The notes beneath the pieces are model-generated. The model was not told where the DNA came from. It saw nothing but the letters and a program-made list of their open reading frames with translations, and searched no databases. Below, piece after piece: positions 53,233 to 63,153 of a DNA stretch of 64,000 bases. Where the stretch lies: NCBI GenBank assembly GCA_021018995.1, contig CM037588.1:150183725-150247724 (forward strand), read 5' to 3'. The DNA comes from Chloranthus sessilifolius (lineage: Eukaryota; Streptophyta; Magnoliopsida; Chloranthales; Chloranthaceae). A program made the translations under genes and the position numbers. Each line of letters starts with the position of its first letter. Position 1 is the first letter of the stretch.

Positions 53233-55796
53233 ACACGATGTTCTAGATGAAGTCTAAGATGAAGATGTTATGTTGTTCTCAACTTTCCGTTTGTTGATTC
53301 ACATTCAATACAATGCTCATCTAAGTCTTACAATCGGAAAATGGTGGTGAATACTCTTCCCACCGTCTTCAATTATCTTTGCGAGCATATAATTGTGTGG
53401 GAGACCACATATCCTTACACTCCACTAGAAAATGGAGTGGTTGAAAGAAAAGACCATCATTTGTTAGAAGTGGCACGTTCTCCTTTAATTGGCATGAATG
53501 TCACAAAATTTTTGTGGGGGGATGTCGCCCACATCTTTTTATTCGATAAATAGTATGCCTACCCCCATTTTAAGGGGTAAGTCTCTCTTTCAGCTATTGT
53601 GTCCTACCAAAAGTTTCTTCCTTGTGCCACCTCGTATGTTTGGTTGCTTGTGTTTTGCCCATGTTCCTACTATTCAGAGTACTAAGTTGGATCCTAGAGC
53701 CACTTGATGTCTATTTATTGGGTATCCTCCTAAACAAAAATGGTACAAATGTTTTGATCTTGTGATTCGTCGTATTTTCGTGAACATGGCTATTACTTTC
53801 TATGCAGATGGTCCCCACTCCAAGCTTTAGGGGGAAGGTGTTCAAAATGCCTTCTTCGCGGGGGGTGGGGGGGAAGGTGTTAATGGTGTTGAAGAAGACA
53901 TTGGTATGCTACCTAATATATATATTGTAGAAGATTGTGAAGAATGTGTTGAGGAGGGAGCTGAGCATGATAAAGAGGGAGTCGTAGAGTAGCAACCCCA
54001 ATCTGACAAGTGTGAAAAAAAGGACCAAAAAAATTTCAAGGCAAATTCTTTGGCTGTAAAAAAAATTAAAGAGGTACAACCCCAAGGTGGGTATCCATCT
54101 CAAAGTGAACCTCTCTCTTGGATCATTTATCGGAATCCTTGTCCACAGATAAGTCCAGCTTATGATCTTGATATCTCTATTGGTCTCCGAAAGGTTCCTC
54201 AATCTTCCACTCGGCATCCCATTGGTAATTATGTGTCTTATCAATTTTTTTTTCCATCTCATGAGTCATTCATATCTTCTTGGGCTCTGTTCCTAATCCT
54301 ACTTGTGTTTCTAATGCCCTAACCCTGCCTCAGTGGAAAGAGGCCAAGATGCAAAAAATGAGTGCTATGGAACTAAATAAGAATTGGGACATTGTTGAAC
54401 CTTCTTCCAGAAAGAAAGTTGTTGATGTAGGTGAATCTACACCATGAAATACAGACCAGATGGTGAAATAGAAAGATACAAAGTGAGATGTTGCAAAGAG
54501 GTTCACACAAACTCGGGGAGTTGATTACGAGGAGACTTTTGCTCTTGTGGTAAAATCAAATACAATAAGGGTGCTCATATCTCTTACATAATGCAAAGAT
54601 TGACCACTATATCAATTAGATGTGAAGAGTACATTCTTACATGGTGATTTGGAAAAGGAGGTTTAGATGGCCTTTCCTCCTAGTCTTACATGTGAGAGAG
54701 AGAGATTAAGTTTAGAGGCTTAGGAAAGTCATCTATGGATTGAAGCTATCACCAAGAGTATGATTTAAAAAATTTAGTGATGCTAGGATGAGTTATGGCT
54801 ATTAGAAGAGCCACTATGATCATATTCTATTTGTAAACAGGGGTGTGAAGACTACAACTCTTGTTGCGTATATGGATGATATCATTGTCAGTGGGGAGGA
54901 TAGTTATGGGAAACTAAAGGAGTACTCGAGTAAAGTGTTTGATGTCAAAGGCTTGAACCTATTGAAGTATTTTTTAGGAATTGAGGTGGCAAGGTCCAAA
55001 AAGGGGATTGTCTTATCATAAAGTAAGTGTACTCTTGAGTCATACATGCATGTTAGGCTATAGGCCTACAGCTACTCCTATGGAACAGAATCATAGGATC
55101 AATGGAGAAAGAGGTGAGCCCTTAAAGGACATCAGAAATTATCAACAGTTAGTTGGGAAACTTGTCTACCTCACTATGGGTCGGCCAGATATTGCTTATG
55201 TTGTGAATGTAGTGAGCCAGTACATGCATGCTCCTAGGACTGTTCATCTTGATGTTGTTTTCAGGATTTTTGAGACATTTGAAGGGAAGCTTGGCTAGTG
55301 GCCTTCTCTACAAAAACATAGGTTACTTGGATGTTGAAGTGTTCTTTGACTCAAATTGGGCTGGTTGATAACCACAAGTTATTACACGTTCTTAGGGGGA
55401 AGCTTGATAACTTGGAAAGGTAAAAAACATGTTTCAAATTTAAGTTGTGAAGGTGAGTATAGGGCAATCTCTCAAGGTGTAAGGGAGGGAATGTTGATTC
55501 GGTTTATTCTTGCGGATCTTGGCATTAATGTAACTCTTCCAATCTTGTTGTATGGAGATAATGAAGCTGCAAAATACATACTTGAGAATCCAGTCTACCA
55601 TGAGCGCACTAAGTATATAGAAGTTGACTGTCATTTTATAGGAGAAAGGTGGAAGCTCGGGAGTTCAACATTCCCTGAGTCAATACAAAATATCAACTGG
55701 TAGATATTCTAACTAAAGTTGTTGGAAGATATCCTCTCAATTATATTACTGGCAAGTTGGGCATAATTGACATCTATGCTCCAACTTGAGGGGGAG
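53233..55796 (+). pseudogene. Copia F: rest of integrase, RT and RNase H
   Basis: Integrase: FNYLCEHIIVWETTYPYTPL (about 53370) and ENGVVERKDHHLLEVARSPL (53431-53490), then FGCLCFAHVP (about 53640). RT: WKEAKMQKMSAMELNKNWDI (about 54336-54395), a frameshifted middle, and the catalytic AYMDDIIVSGE (54870-54900). FLGIEVARSKKGIVLS follows (about 54975). RNase H: LVGKLVYLTMGRPDIAYVVN (55150-55210), EGEYRAISQGVREGML (55450-55497), LYGDNEAAKYILENP (55550-55593) and HERTKYIEVDCHFIGER. Stops and frameshifts occur throughout although the Y-M-D-D motif is kept. Confidence 0.9.
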
Positions 55797-55945
55797 CGTT
55801 GGTGTATCTATAGAAATAATTATTAAGTTGGTGCGTGTGAGTGCTATTTGTTTTTCTTATATATGTAAGCGGGTGTGGTAGTGATAATGAGTGTGTCATC
55901 AATAGTTTGTAAGTAAGTGGTATAAATATTAATAATAGAAGAGGC
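55797..55945 (+). repeat. 3' LTR start of copia element F
   Basis: It follows the GAGGGGGAG polypurine tract and matches 41548-41698. It is cut after AATAGAAGAGGC, where a hAT-like element begins. Confidence 0.8.
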
Positions 55946-55954
55946 AAGATAGTT

Positions 55955-56417
55955 AAGGCAGTGTGGCGAGATCATGGCGAAGAGGCTCCCCATGCCTCTT
56001 CGCCATGCCATGGTGATGCCATTTACTTTTTATTGTTATTTTTTAATAATTTTTATTTTGATATATTAATCATTAATATCGATTTCTTTTTATTTTTTAT
56101 TTTTTATATTTTTTATAGAGGACAAAAAAAAATTCAACTAATTGATCAGGTGTAAAAAAATAGCAATAAATAGAGAGAGAAAATTAATTATGAAATATGA
56201 AATAATAATAAAATTGCAACATGAGCAATATAAATAATTATGAATATAAAATGTCAACCAATATAGAAAGATTAAAAGGTATGAAATATTCAAGTACACA
56301 GCGACACATACTGTAGTGTCACCCATTGCTCAATTCATGATAGCGGTTGCAAGAAACTTATAAAAAATGTTTAGTGATTGTGAAGGCGAAGGTGCAAATA
56401 ACAAAAAATAATTAGCC

Positions 56418-56456
<39 letters not shown>

Positions 56457-56560
56457 GGTGAGAGAGGTACTGCGTTGAGAAAGAGACGAGAGAGAAAGGG
56501 GCTATGAAATTGTAATTGCTTTTGATATAAGACTTGGAGGTTATCCATTATTGTCCCAAT
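55955..56560. mobile_element. Non-autonomous hAT-like element with a GA run
   Basis: It starts with TTAAGGCAGTGTGGCG and an inverted pair GGCGAAGAGGC/GCCTCTTCGCC (55975-56006). It shares with 35571-36905 the order hairpin, TTTATATATTTTTTATAGAGGACAAAA-like stretch and (GA)n. A GA run is at 56422-56452. Ends and target duplication were not resolved. Confidence 0.4.
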
Positions 56561-56589
56561 CCTGTAGCGATGGAAAAATTTAGGTATTT

Positions 56590-57015
56590 TATAGACACTA
56601 CTAGTTTTATTGATATTGTTTTAAGAGTAATAAATTTACTTGGTATAATATTCCCCAAGGGGAAAATCGAATATGGGGAAGGTTAGATAGATGCCTCTTT
56701 ACGCAACTTTGGTTGATTTTTTTTCTTCTCCTTTTGTTATTCACGAAGCCCTGATCTCTTCTGATCATTGTCCCATCATAATCTCTCTTCTCTTTTGTTC
56801 AATAACTCAAACCTTTTAAGTTTCTTATTTCAGATCAACAAAGTTGATTATTTGGTAGTGGCGAGGGGTTGTGAATTTCATGTTGTTGGCTCTCCAATTT
56901 ATAGCGTATTTGTCAAACTCAAGGGATTGAAGGGGAAATTTAAAAAATGGAATATTGGGTGTGTGAGAAACATAAAAGATAAGATTTGTAATGTTGAGGA
57001 TGAGGTTAAGAGCTA
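56590..57015 (+). mobile_element. L1-type LINE endonuclease end, fragment
   Basis: NRIWGRLDRCLF (about 56668-56703), SVIHEALISSDHCPIIISLL-like (about 56735-56795) and GSPIYSVFVKLKGLKGKFKK (56888-56950), then WNIGCVRNIKDKI, match the end of the plant L1 endonuclease. The SDHCP motif holds a conserved catalytic Asp-His pair. Only about 430 bp remain. Confidence 0.8.
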
Positions 57016-57164
57016 AGAAATAGAGATGATAAAAGGAGGATAGTCTCAGACTCTTCAAGAGGCTTTGTTAAAGGTAAATTTGATTATCATAATTTTGTAT
57101 GGGATGGGGAATCCCTTTGATGATTGCACCCTTCTCATTGTTGTGTACTTGTTGAAAATATGAT

Positions 57165-58999
57165 AGATGAAGTAGCTACTATTTATTATGTATTGTTTCA
57201 AACTTAGTATGAAGTATCTGTGAAAGTGCTATGGTCTGATCATGGGGGAGTATTCTACCCAATGCCTGCATTCTTATCTTCAAGATCAGGGTATTGAGTG
57301 ACAAACATGTTTGTATACTCAAAAAATAGAGTGCCTGAAAGGAAAAATTCGTCATCTTTTTTATGCTGCTCATGATTTTTTGATCGGAATGAATGTTCCT
57401 AAAAAGTGTAAGGAATGAAATTATACTCACTACGTGTTATGTAATCAATCGTATGCCCACTCATGTTTTTTAAGGGAAAACTCTCTTTAATATGTTGTGT
57501 CCCTCATCTCTCCCTTTTCCAGTTCCTCCTCATGTCGTTGGGTGTTTGTGTTTTGCCCAAGTCTCTGATACTCGTCTTAATAAGTTAGATCCTAAAGTTG
57601 GTTGGTGCATTTTTATCGGGTACCCTCTATCTTCGATGGATACAAGTGCTATGATCCTGTGTCTGGTAAATAGTTTTGCGTCCATGGATATTACCTTCTT
57701 TGAGTTCACACCACCTTTACTTCTGAGTACCCAGTGTCCTCTTCAAGGGGAGAGTAGCCCGGAAGTGAGCACAGCGCCTCTATCATATCCTATATGAGAC
57801 ATCCCATGAGGTTAAAGACCTGGGTCTGCATGAAGTACAACCAAATGTACCAAAGAATGGACAAAACAAAAGTGTAGATGTACTAAAGGATGGACAAAAC
57901 AAAAGTGTAGAAGAAATTTTTGTCCAGACTTTATTTTCAAGACTTGGAAGAAAAACAAGCCCGCTCTATCTCAGATCATTGACCGAATTTTAAGTGTGGG
58001 AACGCGCTCTTTCACTTCCCAGCTTACAAGAATATGCCACAGCGTGCCCTTTCAGCTTACATTCATTGTTTATATCATCTTTGGATTCTATTTCTAGTCC
58101 TTTTAGTTTTACTCTTGTTTTGCATCAGCTACAATGGAAGAATGCTATAATACAAAGATGAGGCCTTTAAACAAAATAATACTTGGGAAATGACCGTATT
58201 ACCAGTAGGAAAAAAGTAGTTGTATGTGGGTCTATTCTGTGAGTATTGCCAAATGGTTTAGTAGAGATATAAATCCTGGTTGGTAGCTACAGGCTTTTTA
58301 CACAGCCCTATGGGAATGATCATAAGGACAGCTTTGCCCCAGTTGCCAAGTTGAATTCTATTCGTATCCTCTTATCTTGTGTAGCTTATAGGAGGTGGTC
58401 TCTTAGTAGATTTAAAAAATGCCTTCCTCGGAAATCTTAAAAATGGAGTTTTTATGTCTTTTCATCCTGGTTTCACTTGTGAGAGGGAGAAGGGACGTTT
58501 GCCAGCTCAATAGGCAATATATGGCCTAAAGCAGTCTTCGAGAGTATGGTTTAAAATGTTCAGCGATGCAATCGTTTAGTTTAGCTATCTGAGAAGCATT
58601 ATGATCAATGTTTATGGAGAGGGGTGTTCATCTCACACTCTCATCATTTATGTTGATGCCATTATTGTTACCGATGATGATAGTGAAGAGATCACGAAGT
58701 TGAAATATTATTTAAGCCAAGTGTTTGATGTCAAGGAACCCCCTCAAGTATTTTCTAGGTATACAGGTGGATAGATCAAAGAAAGGGATAGTCCTTTTCC
58801 AACGAAAGCATATACTCGATATTCTGAAGCTACTTGGCATGTTGGGGGTGTAAGCCTATTGATTCCCTATGGACCAAAATCACATAAGTATGCAAACGGT
58901 CATAAAGTTCTCAAGGATCTTGGCATGTATCAAATTTTTTTAAGATAGTTGTTTAGCTTGCAATGACATGCCTTGATATTGCTTATGTGAGTGTATTTA
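57165..58999 (+). pseudogene. Copia element G: integrase and RT, 5' part
   Basis: Integrase: LWSDHGGVFYP (about 57230), IGMNVPKK (about 57385), then KTPFNMLCPSS-like and PHVVGCLCFAQVSDTRLNKL (57530-57590), then GWCIFIGYPL. RT: DSFAPVAKLNSIRIL (about 58330), KNAFLHGNLKNGVFM-like (about 58410-58450), FHPGFTCEREKGRLPAQ (58462-58512). The catalytic motif reads YVDAIIVTDDD at 58652-58684: the second Asp of Y-V-D-D is Ala. VFDVKEP and KYFLGIQVDRSKKGIVLF follow. A roughly 40-bp duplication lies at 57841-57915. The copy is inactive. Confidence 0.87.
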
Positions 59000-60019
59000 T
59001 GTTGGAGGGTTACACAATAAATGATAGAAATAGACCGGAAATGGCTTCAAGGCACGATTAGATCGCTGTCGTTAAGACAATATTTGTCTCCTCTATATAA
59101 TGGGATAACGACAATTTCGCCTCCAGGGTACAATGAAGCTTCGGTGATGCACCGATCTGTCACACACTACGTTGCACTGTAGTGTGTGAGCCAAACAAAC
59201 GAAAACACAAAATTGCTCTGATTGGCACACGAATTTCAAGGACATAGATGTAGAATTCGAGATTTGCAAGTGAATCAAAATCCCTCCTCTGACCTCTATT
59301 TATAATGTTCGATGTACCTTTTCAGGGGCCGTTGTGTCCGCTGGTTCCTTGGAATCGAGGGCCCTGATCGATCCGATCAACGGTTTCAAGGATTCAACGG
59401 TGCACACCGAACGATTACATCTTTTGGTTGTTCAACAATCAGTAACTGCTTTGTCCGAACTGTTTTCATGAATGGTCGAAAACCGCCTAATGCACACATG
59501 CGGTGTACATGTGAAGGCAATCCGTGCCCGGTCAGCAAGTCAACTGATCGGACTATTCTAGATCAAATAAGAAATGCTCCTCAAGCTCCTCGTGACAGTG
59601 CAAAGTGCAAAGTGCGTGTGTGCGTGCATTCAATTGCGCCATTCACACATCGCACAACGCACGTGCATGTGTGCGTGCACGGCGGCAAACCGCCACTATG
59701 AGCAATATTTTCACTTTCAAGCCAAATAATATAGAAGGTAAATTTCCATATATATATATGGCAAGAAACTTCCTTATAAATTAGAGAGGTGGGACTAACT
59801 TTGTACAATACTTCATGTTTTGGTGGGAATAGTTTCCCTCCAATTCTTTTAAAAATTCAAATCACTTTTGACTTAGAAGGTTGTAGGTTCAATTATTGGC
59901 AAAAGTATCTTTTCCACATGGAAGCTATTTAAAGTTAAACAAAAATTTTAAACCACAGTATATAATAAATAAATATTATTAATTTAATAATAAATATTTA
60001 TTTTTTTAAATATCCAACA
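59000..60019 (+). mobile_element. Solo LTR, 1020 bp, inside copia element G
   Basis: It starts TGTTGGAGGG and ends ATCCAACA, the inverted TGTTGGA/TCCAACA ends typical of copia LTRs. TATTTA is repeated on both sides (58994-58999, 60020-60025). It separates the copia motif DIAYVSVFM from YMHSLRTTHMD in the same RNase H region, so it was inserted there. The frame 59312-59701 inside has no known domain. Confidence 0.88.
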
Positions 60020-60025
60020 TATTTA

Positions 60026-60596
60026 ACCAGTACTTGCACTCACTTCGGACCACTCACATGGATGTAGTATGATAGAATTCTTAGGTATTTGCAATCACGC
60101 CCTGGCAAGGGCTTGTCGTATAGTAGTCATTGGCACCTCAATGTTGAAGTTTTTACTGATGCTGATTAGGCTGAATCTGTAAGTGATAGGAGATCCATCA
60201 CTAGAGACTGCGCCTTCCTTGGTAGCAGCCTCGTCAATAAGGTTATATTTAATTCTATTGTCGAGGTAGAGTATAGAGCCATGTCCAACTCCCAAGAGAC
60301 TCGTGACAGGACGCTGGTTCCTATTCATTCTTACAGATTTTGGTATCCATGTAAAAGTTCCTAAGATACTCTGGTGATAATGAAGCCGCACTACACATTA
60401 TTGAGAATCTAGTGTATAATGAAATGACAAAACACATTGAAGGGGATTGCCATTTCATATGAAAGATTGAATCACATGAATTTTGCAGTCCTCAAGTATG
60501 CTCGGAAGATCAACTGGTGATATCCTTCCTAAGACTGTGACATCAATACCAAGTTGGGCATGATAAATATCTATGCACCAACTTGAGGGGGAGTCC
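60026..60596 (+). pseudogene. Copia element G: RNase H end and polypurine tract
   Basis: RILRYLQSRPGKGLL-like (about 60075-60118), HWHLNVEVFTDADWAESVSD (about 60128-60186, with a catalytic Asp region), RRSITRDCAFLGSSLVNKV (60190-60245), EVEYRAMSNSQETR (60262-60305) and the end KLGMINIYAPT (about 60550-60584). GAGGGGGAG (60585-60593) is the polypurine tract. Confidence 0.88.
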
Positions 60597-60837
60597 CTTA
60601 TATTAGTTGGGTGTGTCACTAGTAACAGTAGAATGTAGAGATTGATATTAGTGAGGTACATGAGATCCTATTGAAAGGCATATAAATAATAATGAAAAGG
60701 GTGTATGCTACACACAACCCTAATTCCCATATCTCTCTTCTTTTTTTCCCTCCTCTCAATCTAACCTAACATTGACAAACCCTAACACTCTCAAACCGTA
60801 ATTATATTCTTCGGCTGTTGGGTATTGTTTCAACAAT
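60597..60837 (+). repeat. 3' LTR of copia element G
   Basis: It follows the polypurine tract and may end in TTTCAACA at about 60837. It contains AACCCTAATTCCC and ends with C/T-rich DNA. No 5' partner was identified. Confidence 0.5.
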
Positions 60838-61061
60838 ATTCATACCACATAACGTCGCACCAATTATTGTCGAAGAAGCGGGATCTCTGCATGTGGAGTT
60901 CACAATGTCTGAGATTAGTGATTCGTGAAGTGTCATTTACAGAGTGCCTATCTACGCTGTTTGCAGCGATGGTGAAGAAGATTTGACTTTCCATCCCCGA
61001 TGTTGTTGGACTGTCGGATAACATTTCAGTAATTGTCGTAGAACAGAAAGTTGTGCCAGTA

Positions 61062-61205
61062 CCCGTTGAAGAATCCTTACCATTGGCGACCTCACTAAAA
61101 GGGTTATGAGGCTCTGGAATGTGCATGCTATGTGATTGCTTGAGGCAGATAAGGTGGACCACCTTCTCATTCACTGTGGTGCAGCCATGAAGGTTTTAGG
61201 CGATA
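61062..61205 (+). mobile_element. L1-type LINE zf-RVT fragment
   Basis: RILTIGDLTKRVMRLWNVHA (61069-61128), one stop, LLEADKVDHLLIHCGAA (61135-61185). The pattern of a Leu-rich lead followed by VDHLLIHC is the zinc-binding end region of plant L1 polymerase. It is an isolated short remnant. Confidence 0.75.
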
Positions 61206-61672
61206 TTAGAATTCTTTCATATTAGGTAGTGTGTTCTGTCCATACTAGAGGGTGTGGAAACTTTGATTTGAAAAATGGCACCGATGGCTGTGTTCTAGTC
61301 AATATGACTTGAAAGGAACCATCTCATTTTTCATCCGGTGCGAAGGCCTTTGGGTATGGTCATTAAGTTTGCTAGGGATAACATGTTAAAGATGGCTATG
61401 ACGGATAAGACGATGAGTTGTGGAATGAGGTGAGATCATTGACATGTGAGAATTCATGGTTGAACATCCTAGTTAGGTGATTTGTTGGTGGTCTGAGACA
61501 TGGCAACGGGCTTCCATGGGCCTGCAGTTCTGTTGTGGTGGGCCTATGTTGGGTACCCTGGTTTTTGTGTGTTGTGTTGTCTGTGGGGTTTGTCACTGTT
61601 GGTATCGTCCTTGTCTGTATTGGGGTTTTTTTGGCTTTTGCTTTGGCTGTGATTGAGAATCACTCTGACTGG
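61206..61672. other. No recognisable gene
   Basis: I see neither a coding domain nor element ends. The short frames are not convincing. Confidence 0.35.
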
Positions 61673-61838
61673 AGTTTAGTATCTGTTCTTATCAGTTTAA
61701 TATCTGATACGTGGCCATCGGGCCGCATGATATTAAATCAATTTCTTTTGGGAGAGAGTCCACGACAATGGCTATTGGGTTCTTTGAGCATCGCCCATGC
61801 ATAGTACTACTGTACAGGCCTGGTGCACCTCTACAAGC
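61673..61838 (+). pseudogene. U2 snRNA pseudogene, 5' end damaged
   Basis: TTTAGTATCTGTTCTTATCAG, then TTTAATATCTGATACGTGGC, then CATCGGGCC and ATGATATTAAAT correspond to the highly conserved part of plant U2 snRNA: branch-site region, stem IIa and stem IIb. ATTTCTTTTGG stands at the Sm site. CATCGCCCATGC...GGCCTGGTGCACC is the 3' stem-loop. The first 30 or so nucleotides are not conserved (the start GGCTTTTGCTTTGGCT is only vaguely similar to the U2 5' stem). The branch-site pairing word GTAGTA reads TTAGTA. No plant snRNA upstream element is visible. It is most probably a non-functional copy. Confidence 0.85.
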
Positions 61839-62205
61839 TTTTGTTTTTTTATTTTTAAAAAGTTCATCAACAGACCTGGGAAATTGACAAAAAGTAAGCA
61901 TTTCTTTATTGGCCTAAACAGCTTTTGGACCACATATGTTTAGTTGCAGTGACAAGACTTCTTCACTTATTTACTAGAGCAAATGCAGGGAGATCCATAT
62001 TAATAAGCCCATGTGCTTAGTGTCTTTTTTATTTTTTCTCCTCTGTTTCTGCTTACACTTAGGAATCAACTGAAATAGTTAAAATGATTGTAGGGCCCTT
62101 TCCAGTAAAAAGAAATGTAATTATTATCTAATGACACCCATTGCTACCACCATTTCAATTTTCAATTATATTATCTGCAATACTAGGTCTTTTCCTTTGA
62201 CACTT
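61839..62205. other. No recognisable gene
   Basis: AT-rich sequence between the U2 copy and the tail of an L1 element. Confidence 0.4.
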
Positions 62206-62783
62206 CTTTTTTTGGTGAATGCAAAAGCTATAATTTCATTAAATAAAATGAATTACTGCAGATCAAAGAGACCGAAAAGGGAAAAAAATGAACACAAACC
62301 AAATAAAATACAAATAAGAAAAAGAAAAGGCAAAATCAGGTGCTAGAATGCTAGTCCAGCCAGATCGAAAACCGGTCAGACTCTCACACCAACAATCGAA
62401 ATCCCCTCCCAATCTAATCCCAATCCAGCGAGCTGACTCTAAGGCGGTCGTATCTATGCCAACTCTCGTGAAAGCTCCTCAACTGATAATGTCAAGCGTC
62501 TGTGGAGGCCACACCAGGGGGGATCCCCAAGGACCGAGTCAATCGTTGCCCTGCATGTCCCATACTTTCTTTTGAATATTTCTTTTTTTTTCCTTCCAAA
62601 TACCACAGAAGATCGCAATAGGGAGTGATCTTTAGAGAATGGCGGTGTTCTTAAGAAAGGGAAACTTAACCATTCTCCCAGTACTGTAGTGCAGGATTCC
62701 CCTAGACGGCGAGACATATATGCACTCCATACCCCCAAAGGAATGAGTCCCAGACTTGCCTCACTAGCTTACATAGTCGGAGT

Positions 62784-63153
62784 CATGGATCAAAATATCG
62801 TCCGATACCGATACGTATCGGACGATACGTATCGGTTTTGGACCTCACCGATACGATACAATGGGTTTTTATCGCCCCCCCTGAAAAAACAGTCAAATTA
62901 TCGTTCAATGTATCGTTCGTATCGTCCGTATTGTTCAATGTATCGTTCGTATCGTCCGTATTGTTCAATGTATCGTTCGTATTGGACGATAATTTAAAAT
63001 TATCGTCCGATAATTTCAAATTATCGGTTTTAATGTTTTTTTTGTTTTTTTTTTTTTTTTTGGGGAAAAAATCGGAGAGTATCGTCCGGAACCGATACGT
63101 ATCGGTTTTGGGGCTGGACCATACGTATCGAAAAAACGAGATTTTGATCCTTG
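62784..63153. mobile_element. GATACG-type hAT MITE, 370 bp, copy 2
   Basis: The ends are CATGGATCAAAATATCG and, inversely, CAAGGATCAAAATCTCG. Exact 8-bp duplications GTCGGAGT flank it (62776-62783, 63154-63161). It contains CCGATACGTATCGG palindromes, a 30-bp unit repeated almost three times (62905-62990) and a T run. It shares the family with 43356-43585. Confidence 0.93.
62905..62990. repeat. 30-bp tandem repeat within the MITE
   Basis: TTGTTCAATGTATCGTTCGT plus ATCGTCCGTA is repeated about 2.8 times without mismatch between the full units, which indicates recent expansion. Confidence 0.9.

Larger units (their letters stand above)
41548..55945 (+). mobile_element. Ty1/copia element F, split by gypsy element B
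   Basis: The 5' LTR starts at 41548; its counterpart begins at 55797. Integrase begins at about 42660 and breaks at 42825. It resumes at 53233 after removal of element B, whose flanks are ACATT (42821-42825) and ACGTT (53228-53232). RT, RNase H, the polypurine tract (55788-55796) and the 3' LTR follow. No clear gag is left between the 5' LTR and integrase. Confidence 0.87.

Noticed and set aside
59312..59701. 129-codon frame with several Cys residues
   Set aside because: It lies wholly inside the solo LTR and has no recognisable domain or homologue elsewhere in the window.
61535..61804. 89-codon hydrophobic frame that could be a small membrane protein
   Set aside because: It overlaps the U2 snRNA pseudogene; the second half is simply translated snRNA sequence.
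61673..61838. A working U2 snRNA gene
   Set aside because: The 5' stem is not conserved, the branch-site word is changed, and no plant snRNA promoter element (USE and TATA) is visible upstream.
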